Assembly (NCBI RefSeq): GCF_023343835.1
Contig: NC_064439.1
Coordinates: 23,748,933-23,812,932 of the forward strand
From: Lagopus muta
Lineage: Eukaryota; Chordata; Aves; Galliformes; Phasianidae
Length of the DNA: 64,000 nt
Direction: 5' to 3'
In this document: positions 25,201 to 34,832 of the stretch, piece by piece
How positions within the stretch are numbered: position 1 is the stretch's first letter
Layout of the letters: each line of letters opens with the position of its first letter
Made by a program: the position numbers and the translations under genes
The notes under the pieces: generated by a model
The model's input: the letters and a program-made list of their open reading frames with translations, nothing else
Told to the model about the DNA's origin: nothing
Database searches by the model: none

Positions 25201-27657
25201 AGGTGTTTTATCAGCTCAGGGTCAATCTATGACACTGGGAAAGGGATCCAAGAATCTGAAGTTTTTGAGGGTTTCCCAGAGGCCTAAGAAATGCAGAATC
25301 CACATCTCTTACTATTTGCATTACTACAAGCATCTTTCAAGACAAACGTCCATCCGCACCATCTCCTTGGGTAGCACAGCTCTAGCACAGAGGTGTCTGA
25401 ACCAGGATTTTGTTGCCTTGACTGTTTCCCATAATCTTTCCTTGTCAGGAGCCAACGTGAACATAAAAACCAACAACCAAGATGAGGAGACCCCTCTGCA
25501 CACTGTTGCGCGTTTGGGTATCCCCGAGCTCGTGGCTTTCTATGTGGAACAAGGGGCGCAGGTCGATGCTCTCAATGCCCACATGGAGACCCCCCTGGCT
25601 TGTGCAGTCTACTGGGCCCTTCACTACAAGGACCAGACATACAGCCCCGACCACCACCTCATCTGCCGGATGCTCTTAGACTACAAAGCTGAAGTGAACA
25701 CTCGTGATGAGGACTTCAAATCTCCACTCCACAAAGCTGCCTGGAACTGTGATCATGTACTGCTTCACATGCTGCTGGAAGCAGGAGCAGAAGCCAACAT
25801 CATGGATGTCAATGGCTGTGCACCCCTACAGTATATCATAAAAGTGACATCTGTGAGGCCAGCTGCCCAGCCTGATGTCTGCTACCAGCTGCTACTGAAT
25901 CATGGAGCAGCCAGGATATATCCCCTGCAGTTTCACAAGGTTAAAGATGGTTTTGTACAGAGCAAAGAGATGGAGAGAGAGGATGACTTGAACAGGAGAG
26001 AGACGAGAGAGCCAAACCTCAGAGTCTGATAATATTGGGATTTGCAGGAGTCCTATGAACTATAGTCCCAGAATGCCCAAAATCTTGTGAGATGACCTGT
26101 TGTAAGACTGGTATCATTGTTAATGACAGAAACTTGATGCAGATCCAATTTTCATTCCCAATCAGTCTGAAAATACAAAGTCTAAATGTTGGCTCAATTT
26201 TTCAGAACTGATTGACGTTACCATTTCAGAAAATCTACATGCTTTCATCAAACCTTGCTCCAAATATACTTAACTGGGTTGTAGGAAATGTATATTTTGT
26301 TGCCTCTATCAAAGACTGGAAAAAAGATAAGACAGTTCAGTTTGTCCATTCTGACCTTTAAAAATACAAATCCATTCAAACTGAGATGGATCTCAGTGAT
26401 GTTTTGGCTTATTCCTGGGAATGAGAGAAATTGAGGGGAATTTCCAAATCTGAGCTCATAGCTGATGGGAAAAGAAACAATAATTGCAGGATCCCTCCCA
26501 AAGAATTTCTAAAGGTCTTCAATACCCAAAGCACTGTAGTTTCTTACACGAAGCAACAAAGTAAGCTTGCTGTGGTCAGGACTCATTCTCTCATCTCTGC
26601 CCTGAGCATAACTGTGCTTCTCCTCCATTGTAAGCACAACATTTCAACAAGCCAAGCAATCAGAAATCTTTGAAAAACTGCCAAAACTTTGGCTGTACCC
26701 TCCTGAGCCTAGACTGAGCTGCCCTGGTTCTGTAGCAAAATTTTTCTACAGTCTGCTTGAGAGCCAGACCTGGGGTCTCCATTTCCTGCCTCCATCTTTC
26801 CCCTATTGCATGGAGTGGGGCACTGATCCAATCTATAATTTGCTATCTGTACAATATGCAGCATGGTGTTTAACCCAGGGGGATGCTCTACAGCTTTGTT
26901 TGTGAAAGTCTGCCTATGGTCTATGTCAAAATTGTACATAGTATGGTGTGAATGCAAAGCATTACTCCATGAATGTGAGTGAGAACAAAGCAGTGAAGAT
27001 GGGATTGTCTTTTCCAGCACCAACTGCATCCTACCCTAAGTTTTAAATATGTACATTTTAGTGTGTCCTTATGCTCTTCTCGCCAAGCAGACAGGCTGGC
27101 CCCAGGTTCTTGGTGGTACTTATGATCCCTGTACATCCTGCCTACAGGTGCTGCAAGCCTGTCATTCCTACCCCAGGGCTGTGGAGGTGGTCGTCAACAC
27201 TTATGAACACATCAAATCAACATCAAAGTGGAAAGCGGCCATACCTGATGATGTCTTTGAGGTAAGCTCTTACTGGGTTGCAAAGGAGTAAAATCCAAGC
27301 TTGATATTTATTATCCTTATGTGGCCACAGGAAAATGAGTATGCTTTTGAAAGTGAGTAACATACCAGGGCAGCTCTATGGGCTTTTCCCTCCTGGTTAG
27401 ATCTGTGTGTTGGGAGGTGGAGAGCAGCTCAGTGCCCTGAACCACTCATTTTGTTTTGCGTTTTACAGCGGCACCAGGATTTCTACGACTCCTTATTCAA
27501 TGTGTGCAGCAATTCACCACGGTCCCTCATGCACTTATGCAGATGTGCTATTCGGATGACACTGTCAGAACGATGCCACCGAAGCGTCCCTTTGCTCTCC
27601 ATCCCACTGTCCATGAAGAAGTACTTGCTGCTGGAACCAGAAGGAATAATCTACTGA
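19072..27657 (+). CDS. ASB4: Ankyrin repeat and SOCS box protein 4 (five coding exons)
   Basis: ASB4 is a substrate receptor of an elongin B/C-CUL5-RBX2 ubiquitin ligase. In mammals it is linked to vascular and placental differentiation and to IRS4 turnover. Coding exons are 19072-19285, 22367-22666, 25449-25939, 27148-27261 and 27469-27657, all with GT/AG junctions and matching phases, totalling 1308 nt or 435 residues (human 426). Residues about 72-365 are ankyrin repeats ([36 protein letters not shown]). Asn255 in YKAEVN is the counterpart of human Asn246, the FIH hydroxylation site. Residues 392-434 are the SOCS box, with BC-box [10 protein letters not shown] and Cul5-box-like IPLS. The ATG at 19072 was chosen for its strong context (G at -3 and +4); an in-frame ATG at 19120 would give 419 residues. 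The gene is divergent from PON2 and convergent with PDK4. The family is certain and the symbol nearly so. Confidence 0.96.
19286..22366 (+). other. ASB4 intron 1
   Basis: GTAAAT donor and TTGTGCAG acceptor. It holds no named repeat that I could recognise; open frames inside it have no family resemblance. The sequence just after the donor (19380-19560) is locally GC-rich. Confidence 0.8.
22367..22666 (+). CDS. ASB4: ASB4 coding exon 2
   Basis: A 300-nt exon starting in phase 1 (GGA codon split with exon 1) and ending before GTAAGG. It encodes [19 protein letters not shown] through CAQQLIWRG: the first two or three ankyrin repeats, with the TGLHLAV and AAIHIACE helix starts visible. Confidence 0.96.
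24585..24715. promoter_or_regulatory. CpG-dense patch in ASB4 intron 2
   Basis: About 130 bases with some 14 CpG dinucleotides (gccgagcgggcgggagccca, ttcggcggaaacctcgccaa) inside an otherwise CpG-poor intron. It is too short for a classical island but could be an intronic enhancer, an alternative promoter for a short ASB4 transcript starting before exon 3, or a decaying inserted element. No initiator or TATA motif is clear. Confidence 0.35.
24787..25012 (-). mobile_element. CR1 LINE 3' end
   Basis: Plus-strand text aatcattaaggctggaaaag, gatcatctagtccagcccca and tccctgggcaacctgtgcca marks the 3' end of a CR1 in minus orientation. It is 5'-truncated and inert, and lies about 440 bp before ASB4 exon 3. 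Confidence 0.95.
25044..25085. repeat. Pyrimidine-rich (TTCC)n tract
   Basis: An impure CCTT/CTTCC run on the plus strand, next to the truncated end of the CR1 fragment. It is simple sequence with no evident function. Confidence 0.8.
25449..25939 (+). CDS. ASB4: ASB4 coding exon 3
   Basis: The largest ASB4 exon, 491 nt, with CTTGTCAG acceptor and an AAG-GTTAAA donor. It encodes residues 172-335: the central and C-terminal ankyrin repeats from [19 protein letters not shown] to [14 protein letters not shown], including the Asn255 site. Reading past the donor gives a spurious tail that ends at 26029. Confidence 0.96.
25940..27147 (+). other. ASB4 intron 3
   Basis: GTTAAA donor and CCTACAG acceptor. 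No repeat, RNA or other gene was recognised in this intron of about 1.2 kb. Confidence 0.8.
27148..27261 (+). CDS. ASB4: ASB4 coding exon 4
   Basis: A 114-nt phase-0 exon encoding [17 protein letters not shown] through AIPDDVFE, the linker between the ankyrin array and the SOCS box. Donor GTAAGC. It is followed by a short intron of 207 bp. Confidence 0.95.
27469..27657 (+). CDS. ASB4: ASB4 coding exon 5 with SOCS box
   Basis: The terminal coding exon, acceptor TTTTACAG. It encodes [17 protein letters not shown], then the SOCS box and the family-typical end [13 protein letters not shown] before TGA at 27655-27657. Confidence 0.96.
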   Translation, partial: RHQDFYDSLFNVCSNSPRSLMHLCRCAIRMTLSERCHRSVPLLSIPLSMKKYLLLEPEGIIY

Positions 27658-28345
27658 GCCAGTGCCCTGCTGCTGCCTGCATCTTCATGGAGTTGCAGGC
27701 CCTGTGCTCACACAAACCTTCACTTCTGTGTGGCCTGAGGGCTGGCTGGCATTCACTGGCCCTCCTCAGAGCCTCCTTGGAGAAGCAGAGTTGGAAAGGC
27801 ACAACCAAATGAACACATCCCTCAATGCTTTGTTGAGCCTAGCATGAACAACCCAAGCAATGATGCTTCCATTTCTATCAGTATTTATTCCACTGTCTGA
27901 TATGGTTAGATTCAATCTGAGCAGCCCTTAGTACTGTTTCACTGCAGTTTTCTTTAGCTGTCATTTTAGGAGTAAGAGGATACTGTCAAAAAGTAGTGTG
28001 TTCATTAGTCATTGGAATGCTTTCCCAGAAAGAAATGGGCAAACTGATTTGTATCATGACCACAGTCAGGATTGCAGTAGTTTCCTATGGATCAGTACTG
28101 AATTTGGGATTAATACGTTGTTCACTACAGCTGTCTGTACCTTAAAGTTTTGTCATAATACTATTCTTTTTAATTGCAGTATTTTTTTCCATTATCCATC
28201 CTAGTATAGGAACGGGACTGAAATCTGCAGCACTGACAATTCTGTGTGTTCTTGTTCATGCCTTGCCTTGGTAGCTTTTAGAAGATGCTGTCTCTGTTTC
28301 CACTCTCATCGTGACCTGCATTAAATTCACATCCTGGTGTGGAAA
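27658..28345 (+). other. ASB4: Probable ASB4 3' UTR
   Basis: Non-coding sequence directly after the ASB4 stop. The first plausible poly(A) signal is ATTAAA at 28320-28325; no canonical AATAAA was seen before it. The end of the transcript is therefore uncertain. Confidence 0.4.
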
Positions 28346-29161
28346 AGGCAGATGCCCTGGACTTACCTGTGTCAGCTCACTCACATACACACATTCTTCA
28401 GGATGGTTGTGGGTGGGATCTGTGAAGAATACGCAAATTTCTGTCCATTGGTTACAAAAGGATACTAACCTATTAATGTGGACTAGATAGCTCATTTTTG
28501 AGCAGCTAAGCACAGGTGTAAAGAATTCCACCTTAACTGAAAGGTGTTTTCACATTGAGGAAACTGGGCTGAGCTGTTTCAGACTTGTCAGCTGCTTGGT
28601 GCCTTTGAACGTGCTGATGCTGTTTCCCACAAAACAGTTTGTCCTGGCAGAGCCATTGTCTCCAGTACAGGGGAAGAAATGCATGGTGCACTCTAGGTAT
28701 CCTGCAGCAACAGCAATGTATAATTTGACCTATTGATAAAACCCATTTTTACTCCCTTTTTTTTAGTTTTATGCAGTCCATTTGCACTGTTCTTCATTTA
28801 GACTCCGATAACTCTCGGCTCTGATAGAAGGGAGGTGAGCTGGGCCCATCATCAGAAGCCAGCAGCCCCTGACTTCTCACTGCATCTTTGGCTGATGCAG
28901 TGGTTCCTTACTATCATTATTAACTCTCTGCAAGAGATCCCACATCTTGCTGGGCTTTTCCCACCTGTACAGGAGCAGCCAAGCTGTTCAGTGTCTCTGT
29001 GCTTTGCAAGGTGTCAAGAACAGCACCCAAAGAGATGCACAGAATATTTAGTATTATAAATCACTTTGCTGACAGAAAACACAGTGATAAGAGCTCTTAC
29101 TATTATTAACAGGCCTAACAAGTGTTACATCTATATCAAAAGCAGTCCCACAGTCACTGGG

Positions 29162-29280
29162 GAGTCATAGGACCGCACAGGTTGGAAAAGACCTTCAAGA
29201 TCATAAAGTCCAGCCACCAACCTGACCTGCTCAGTGCCATCACCACACCGTGTCCCTCAGTGCCAATCAAGCCCTGTACT
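29162..29280 (-). mobile_element. Short CR1 3' end
   Basis: The plus strand reads caggttggaaaagaccttca, then gatcataaagtccagccacc and gtgtccctcagtgccaatca: the terminal 120 bp of a CR1 in minus orientation. Confidence 0.9.
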
Positions 29281-30285
29281 TTACTAAAATGATGAAAGGT
29301 TTCTAAAGTGAATTTTGAGGGACTGGGAAAGCCTACATAATATAAAGCCACTGCTTTTTCTAAGCAATGCATCTGTGTAAGTCAGGAATGGAGAAAAGGA
29401 CTTGCCAGCTGGACAAGGCAAGAAAATATTTGTTTCTTTCTGAACAGTCTGACAGCAGGACTAGCTGCACACTCCAGAAGAGGCAGATGGAGGTGCCTGG
29501 TTTTACTTTGCAGGCATACTCATGCTGGTGGCTTCAGGATGTGATATTCTGCATCTGGAAGAGGGACGTTTAAGGCAGAACAATAGCACTGTTTTTGACC
29601 TGTGGTAGTGAGGACTCTCTTGCTGAGAGAGAAGAAAAAAGACTGTCACCACTGTTCCTAAATTCCCCCTGATCCTCCCTCTTCACATTGAACAAGCTTA
29701 ATTTTCATTCTGCAGGCACCCAGCCTCACTTCCAAGCTTTGTACCCAAGCAGGTGCCAGATTACAGCCATTGTGGGATGTGACAGAGAGCACAGTGGGAT
29801 CAGGCTGATTATAGTCATAGGAATTTGCAAGCTGTTAAAACACTGGAGAACATCCCCACTGCAGAAAGAAAAAGACTAATTGATGCACTTTAATTGGTTC
29901 TGTTTGAGTTAGAAGAACAACAGTAAGCAAACCTTATTATTTGTTACCTTTTAACATTTCTTTCTTTTTAAATCTCACTGCAGTGACAGTAAGACTAAAT
30001 ACATCTAGTTTCTGTGCACTAGATGGAGCTGCCCAAGTGAGGCATGGGGGCACCTGATATTTGCTAAATTTACTGGGTGCACAGTCTTATTACTCTTAGT
30101 GCAGATTCATTGGAGATTAATGCTGTTATATAACTTCGGATCATGCCTGTATGTTTCCAAAGCTGCAACAAATTGGATGGCTGCAAATGGAAATAGAAAG
30201 AGACCAGGCTGCAACCCCTATGCTGTAAGTTTGAACCTAATCATGAGCTAAAATAACAGAAAATTAGTTTTAGCATTGCTTGGTG

Positions 30286-30315
30286 TTGCCTTGCCTTGCC
30301 TTCCTTTCCCTTCTC
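30286..30315. repeat. (CCTTG)n simple repeat
   Basis: Impure TTGCC/CCTT pyrimidine repeat. The complementary purine motif recurs at larger scale at 62296-62392. Confidence 0.75.
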
Positions 30316-31731
30316 TTCATTATTTATTTGTGCTATTTGTCTTCTCAGTAAAAATGTAATCATGTCTGAGAAATTTTCACTGCATTTCACAGCCTGTTAG
30401 AATATTTAAAGCACACAGGAGCACAAACAATGAACTGTTGTTCCCACTGGCAGCCCTTTCCCACAGCTCCATTAGTGACTTGTCAATAAACAACCTGGTG
30501 ATTTTTAGAAGGTGCATAAGAAGAGACGTTCTTAAGCCAAATACTTTGTTATTCCATCTACGAACATAGACGTAGAGACACTCCACATGTTTTTGTGGGC
30601 CAGTGCAGAGCCATAATCCAGTTTTTCACAGACATTCACTTTGTATACTGCTCTTATATTAATTTGAAACCTTCTTTATTTGATGTGTGACTTGTTCCAG
30701 CTTGACTCAAAACTCCACAGATTTATCCATGGAGAAAGCATGTAGGTGAAACCAAAATCAATCTAAAAGTGTTCAGGACTGTGTTTTCATTCAAAATCTT
30801 AAACAACTATTCACATTTTTCAGCCTTCAGAAACCAGGACAGTGAGCCTGAAACAGCGTGACTAGAGAAGCTCTACTGCACTGCTGCTGATCATGCCCAT
30901 CTCGTGCCAAGGAGAGGAGCCAGAGACTGCAAAGTGGCAACTCGGGAAATTGCAAGAGGAAGCAGCTCATCTTACTCAGTTCCTTCTCAGCATGTAGCAA
31001 GTGAGTCACCCTTGAGACAGGCTACTTTTCCAATGTTGCTCCTAGATGGTAGGGAAAGCTGTTTTCTCTGTTGTCTCCCACTGTGTGCAGAGCTACCAAG
31101 ACCTTGGGAGTTGCACAAGGCTTAAAAATGAGGCAAGTATGTTTTCTCTCTGCAGAGGTGACTTTGTATACAACTGTCTGCATATAGGATGGTCCTAGAG
31201 CACAATGTATTTCGTTACTCCGTACTGATACTTTAAAGCAATACTCAACAGTCCTGCTTTAAATACTCAACACTCAACAGTACAAAATCCTCCTTCAAAC
31301 ACAGGCTACCTGATAAGAGTCTATTGCTTGATTGAATGGCAGCAATAGTCAGTCTCAGGTCTTTAGCACAACTGGTGCTAATTTCACATCCCTCACTCCT
31401 CTGATAGCATGCATTAAGTACTCTAGTGCACTGAGACAAGCTTACATTATAAAGAAGAAAAGGTTCAAAGCCCAGATAATAAATATAGGGCTCTGGGACC
31501 ACATGGAACAGGTAGCCAGGATCTCAGTCTCTTTCTGTCCTCAGTGCTTGACAAGCCAGCAACGGAAGGAGCCAAGCTGGCTGCAGCCCTTCCCATGCTC
31601 TTACATGGCCTTGGCACCAGGGCAGTGTGGAGGATGCTGCTGCTACCTGAATCATCTTGAAAAGTTTAGGACCAAAACTGCTGACTAGAAGAAAGCAGAC
31701 TGTATGGTCTGTATGTGCATTGGCATGTGAG

Positions 31732-32095
31732 TTCATTCATAGAATCACCAAGGCTGGAAAAGACCTCCAAGATCATCTAGTCCAGCCATCTACAATATTC
31801 TCACACTAAAACGTGTCTCTTAGTACAACATCTAAAGGTTTCTTGATTACCTACAAGGAAAGCGACCTCACCACCTCCCTGGGTAGCCCATTCAAGCACC
31901 TGACCACTCTTTTGGAGAGGAAATTTTTCCTAACATCCAACCTGAATCTCTCCTGGTGCAACTTGAGACCATTCCCTCTAGTTCTATAGCTAATAGCACA
32001 GGAGAACAGGCCAGAATCCACCTTGCCACAACTTCCTTTCAAGTACTTGTAGAGTTCAGGCAGTTGACTCTTCATATGTAAAGAGACTTGGAGAG
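31732..32095 (-). mobile_element. CR1 LINE 3' fragment
   Basis: A copy of about 360 bp in minus orientation. The plus strand starts at tcatagaatcaccaaggctg and passes through gatcatctagtccagccatc, cacctccctgggtagcccat, tttttcctaacatccaacct and cctggtgcaacttgagacca. It is 5'-truncated with no coding capacity. Confidence 0.95.
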
Positions 32096-34602
32096 ATATT
32101 CCAGTCAAATCTTTGCTCTAATTCAGAACAGAACTTTTCAACTCAAGTCAGGGTGTCAGGGCTGAAACCAATACTTTCTACAAGAATTTTGGCATTAGTG
32201 AAATTTTCTTTCTTCAAAATCACTTACCATCTTGAAAGATCACTTCTTTCCATGGGGCAATCTGTTACAGCCTATACTCCAGTTCTGACAGAATCAAATG
32301 CTGTGATTGTGAGTTTCTTTATATCTCCCAACCAGAGCAAGACTGACAACTATTTCTATAAAATGTCAGAAACACAATTATTAGAGGTAGGGGGAAGATT
32401 CTGGTCTGCCATGAAAGGCAGCAGCTTTACTTTTAGCTGAAAGTACTGCTGGGCCAATTAAAATGATCAGAGACTCTGCTCCTTCATATTATAGGAATGC
32501 CCTTTCAAAATGCACTACGACTTTTGGCAGTACATTTTGCCCGTGGGACAAATGCCTGTAAATCAAATATACAAGAGTTCAGTTTTCGAGATTGGAAGGA
32601 AGATTGAAATAGTCTGGGGTAGCCTGTGCTCTTATATACCTTTATTATACTTGGAAAAGCCAAGGAGGCATGCTAGCTTTTCAGCATGCTCCAAGCTTTG
32701 CAGGGCTCTTGATGGGCTGCTGCTGCTTTTCTGAAATGCTGCAAGATACAGATGGGTCAGACACAGCAATATTTCCATTTACTTTCAGGATATGGAAGTA
32801 GCATTTCCCTGTGCTCCCTAGGGTTTGCACTTCTACTAAATGACAGTGCAGAACATGCTATTAGCAGAGATGCCAAAGCCTAGCTAGTGCCTGACACCTT
32901 AACCTCCCTAAGGATTATATTAAAGTAGTGGAAAGATCTACCACGGTCTTTATTTGGGAACGGCAGGAACTTCTGCTACAGCAGATGAGTGAGTGGGTCA
33001 GAAAAGATTGCTATATACAGCAACTGTCAGATGAAATTTGTTGGCTGCTCCAAATTTTTTTTCCTGACCGTTTCTCCAGATGCACCTTAAGCTTCATAGC
33101 ACATAAAGTGGAAAGGCGACTAAGACTACTATGCATTCCAATGACCTGTTTGATTTTAATATACAGTTAACATTTCCTTAGCCCTTTGCCTTGCACTGGC
33201 ACCCCATGAAACACTGCTAAATTACAATTAAGGCATTTAAAACAAGGACAGAGAGGCACAGGATGATTTTTACACCACTGGTGAACTGCTGTGTTCTTTC
33301 CAACGAGGGCTAGCTAGGGATGCTGCTACCAGCCTTTTGCTTGGTACCAGAATACATCTGCACTTCAGCCTTTTATCAGTGCAATTGATATTGCTCCTAG
33401 GCTATTTACACTGCAATTAGCACTGGGTTAGATTATGTCAATAGTGACTGTCAACAGGGAGCTGCACTGGGTACAGCAATAAGCTTGCTGTCTATTTTTG
33501 GTAGATGGATGTTGAATGCAGACAAGTTTGATCAAGAAAAGAGATCTTCACCTGTTCCTGATAACCTCACAAAACCCTCCAGCTGGTGAGGGGCCAAGAA
33601 CAGATAACTCTTAAGATCTGAGGAAAAACAAGCAGGAACAGAAGAGTAGCAAGCCTGCTTCAGAATAATGCCCCATAAAAGAGGAAAGAGAATAGTGGGA
33701 CTTATAAATGCACGGACTCTGGCTCAAGCAGTGCAAAAACAGAGGTGCTGCAAAAGGGCAAGGCAGTGCGTTGGCAGGCCACAGGCACACAGCACACTGG
33801 AGATCCAGGCTGAGGAGATACTGCGATCAGTACAAAGCTGTTTTCTGACAGAAAGTAACAGAGGTATTTTAACATCCATGCAGAGAAAAATCACCCAATA
33901 GGGCCAACTACAGAGAAGTCCATTGAATTACACCTACATACTAAAGCTGAGCCAACACTTCTGTGAGTTGCTCCTGTTGTTTCCCAGTGTGCATGGCTCT
34001 CATGAACTCAAGGTCACGCTGTCTGCCTGGGTCAGCACTGAACAAATCTCTCACTGCCAGCAGCTCTGAGCTAGCCTCGCTGGAAATTCCAGCATGTCAT
34101 TCAGGTCCATTTCTCCCATAGCCTTGCCTTTCCTTTATCATAAATCCAGAGAATTTCAGTGATAACTTTCTCTTTCACCTTTACAGTATTTTGGTAGCTT
34201 TTGCTTAGGGCAGCTTTTTTGCTACAGAGAAGAACAGCTAAAAATAATCTGAAATGAATTACACAGGCCCATGCACACACCAAGTCAGATTCTTCTCAAC
34301 TGAAGGAATTTTGACCATCTGGAAAGAAGAACAATTAACTTTTATATTTACACCTGTTTGCTCATATATCAGGACACTGATTGTATAATTTGCAGCTGCT
34401 GTGTAGATGCAGTACAGTATGTGCTGCTGCATTTTCCCAGTCTTAAAGTTCCCTAATGCAATCAGGTATGCTGGGATCTGTGGGTTGTGTGATATTCCAG
34501 AATAAAACGGAGAGCCAGTTGCTTTACTATTTGGGTTGGATTGGCATTGAAATTATTTGGAGGGTTTAACACAATAGCATTTAGGTGTTCCCAGTCCTGT
34601 TG
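32096..34602. other. ASB4-PDK4 intergenic DNA
   Basis: Unique-looking AT-rich DNA. I found no exon, RNA gene or repeat that I could name. Confidence 0.5.
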
Positions 34603-34832
34603 ATAAGGCAGTGTATGGGAACTGCTGAGTCACGGCCTGAACCTCTGATTGACCACCTGAGGCGAGCCATGAGTGAGCCAGAGGAGCACAGGTGAAGGCA
34701 ATTCTCCTGTGCTGCCGGAAGGGGTGGAGCCAGGCTCCTCCTAGACCTATTGAAGAGCTGGCTACCAGTGGGGAAGGATCTTGTCTGGAGATTCCGCCTT
34801 CTGGTGTTTTGTGGTGAGCCCAACTAAGGGTA
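34603..34832 (+). mobile_element. LTR-like interspersed repeat, copy B
   Basis: Plus-orientation partner of 14690-14921. The two copies agree in long blocks such as gagtcacggcctgaacc and gtgaaggcaattct, with substitutions and small indels indicating considerable age. No flanking internal coding region exists, so a solo LTR or non-autonomous element is likely. The family is not identified and the ends are approximate. Confidence 0.65.

Larger units (their letters stand above)
22667..25448 (+). other. ASB4 intron 2
   Basis: GTAAGG donor and CTTGTCAG acceptor. The distal part carries a CpG-dense patch (24585-24715), a CR1 3' end (24787-25012) and a pyrimidine tract (25044-25085). The open frame that appears to extend exon 3 upstream to 25229 is intron read-through. 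Confidence 0.85.
28346..31731. other. ASB4-PDK4 intergenic, left part
   Basis: Contains a short CR1 end (29162-29280) and a small CCTTG-type simple repeat (30286-30315). No gene is supportable. Confidence 0.5.

Noticed and set aside
25229-25448. Upstream extension of the ASB4 exon 3 reading frame
   Set aside because: A clear acceptor at 25448/25449 joins exon 2 in phase and gives the family sequence; the upstream part is intron.
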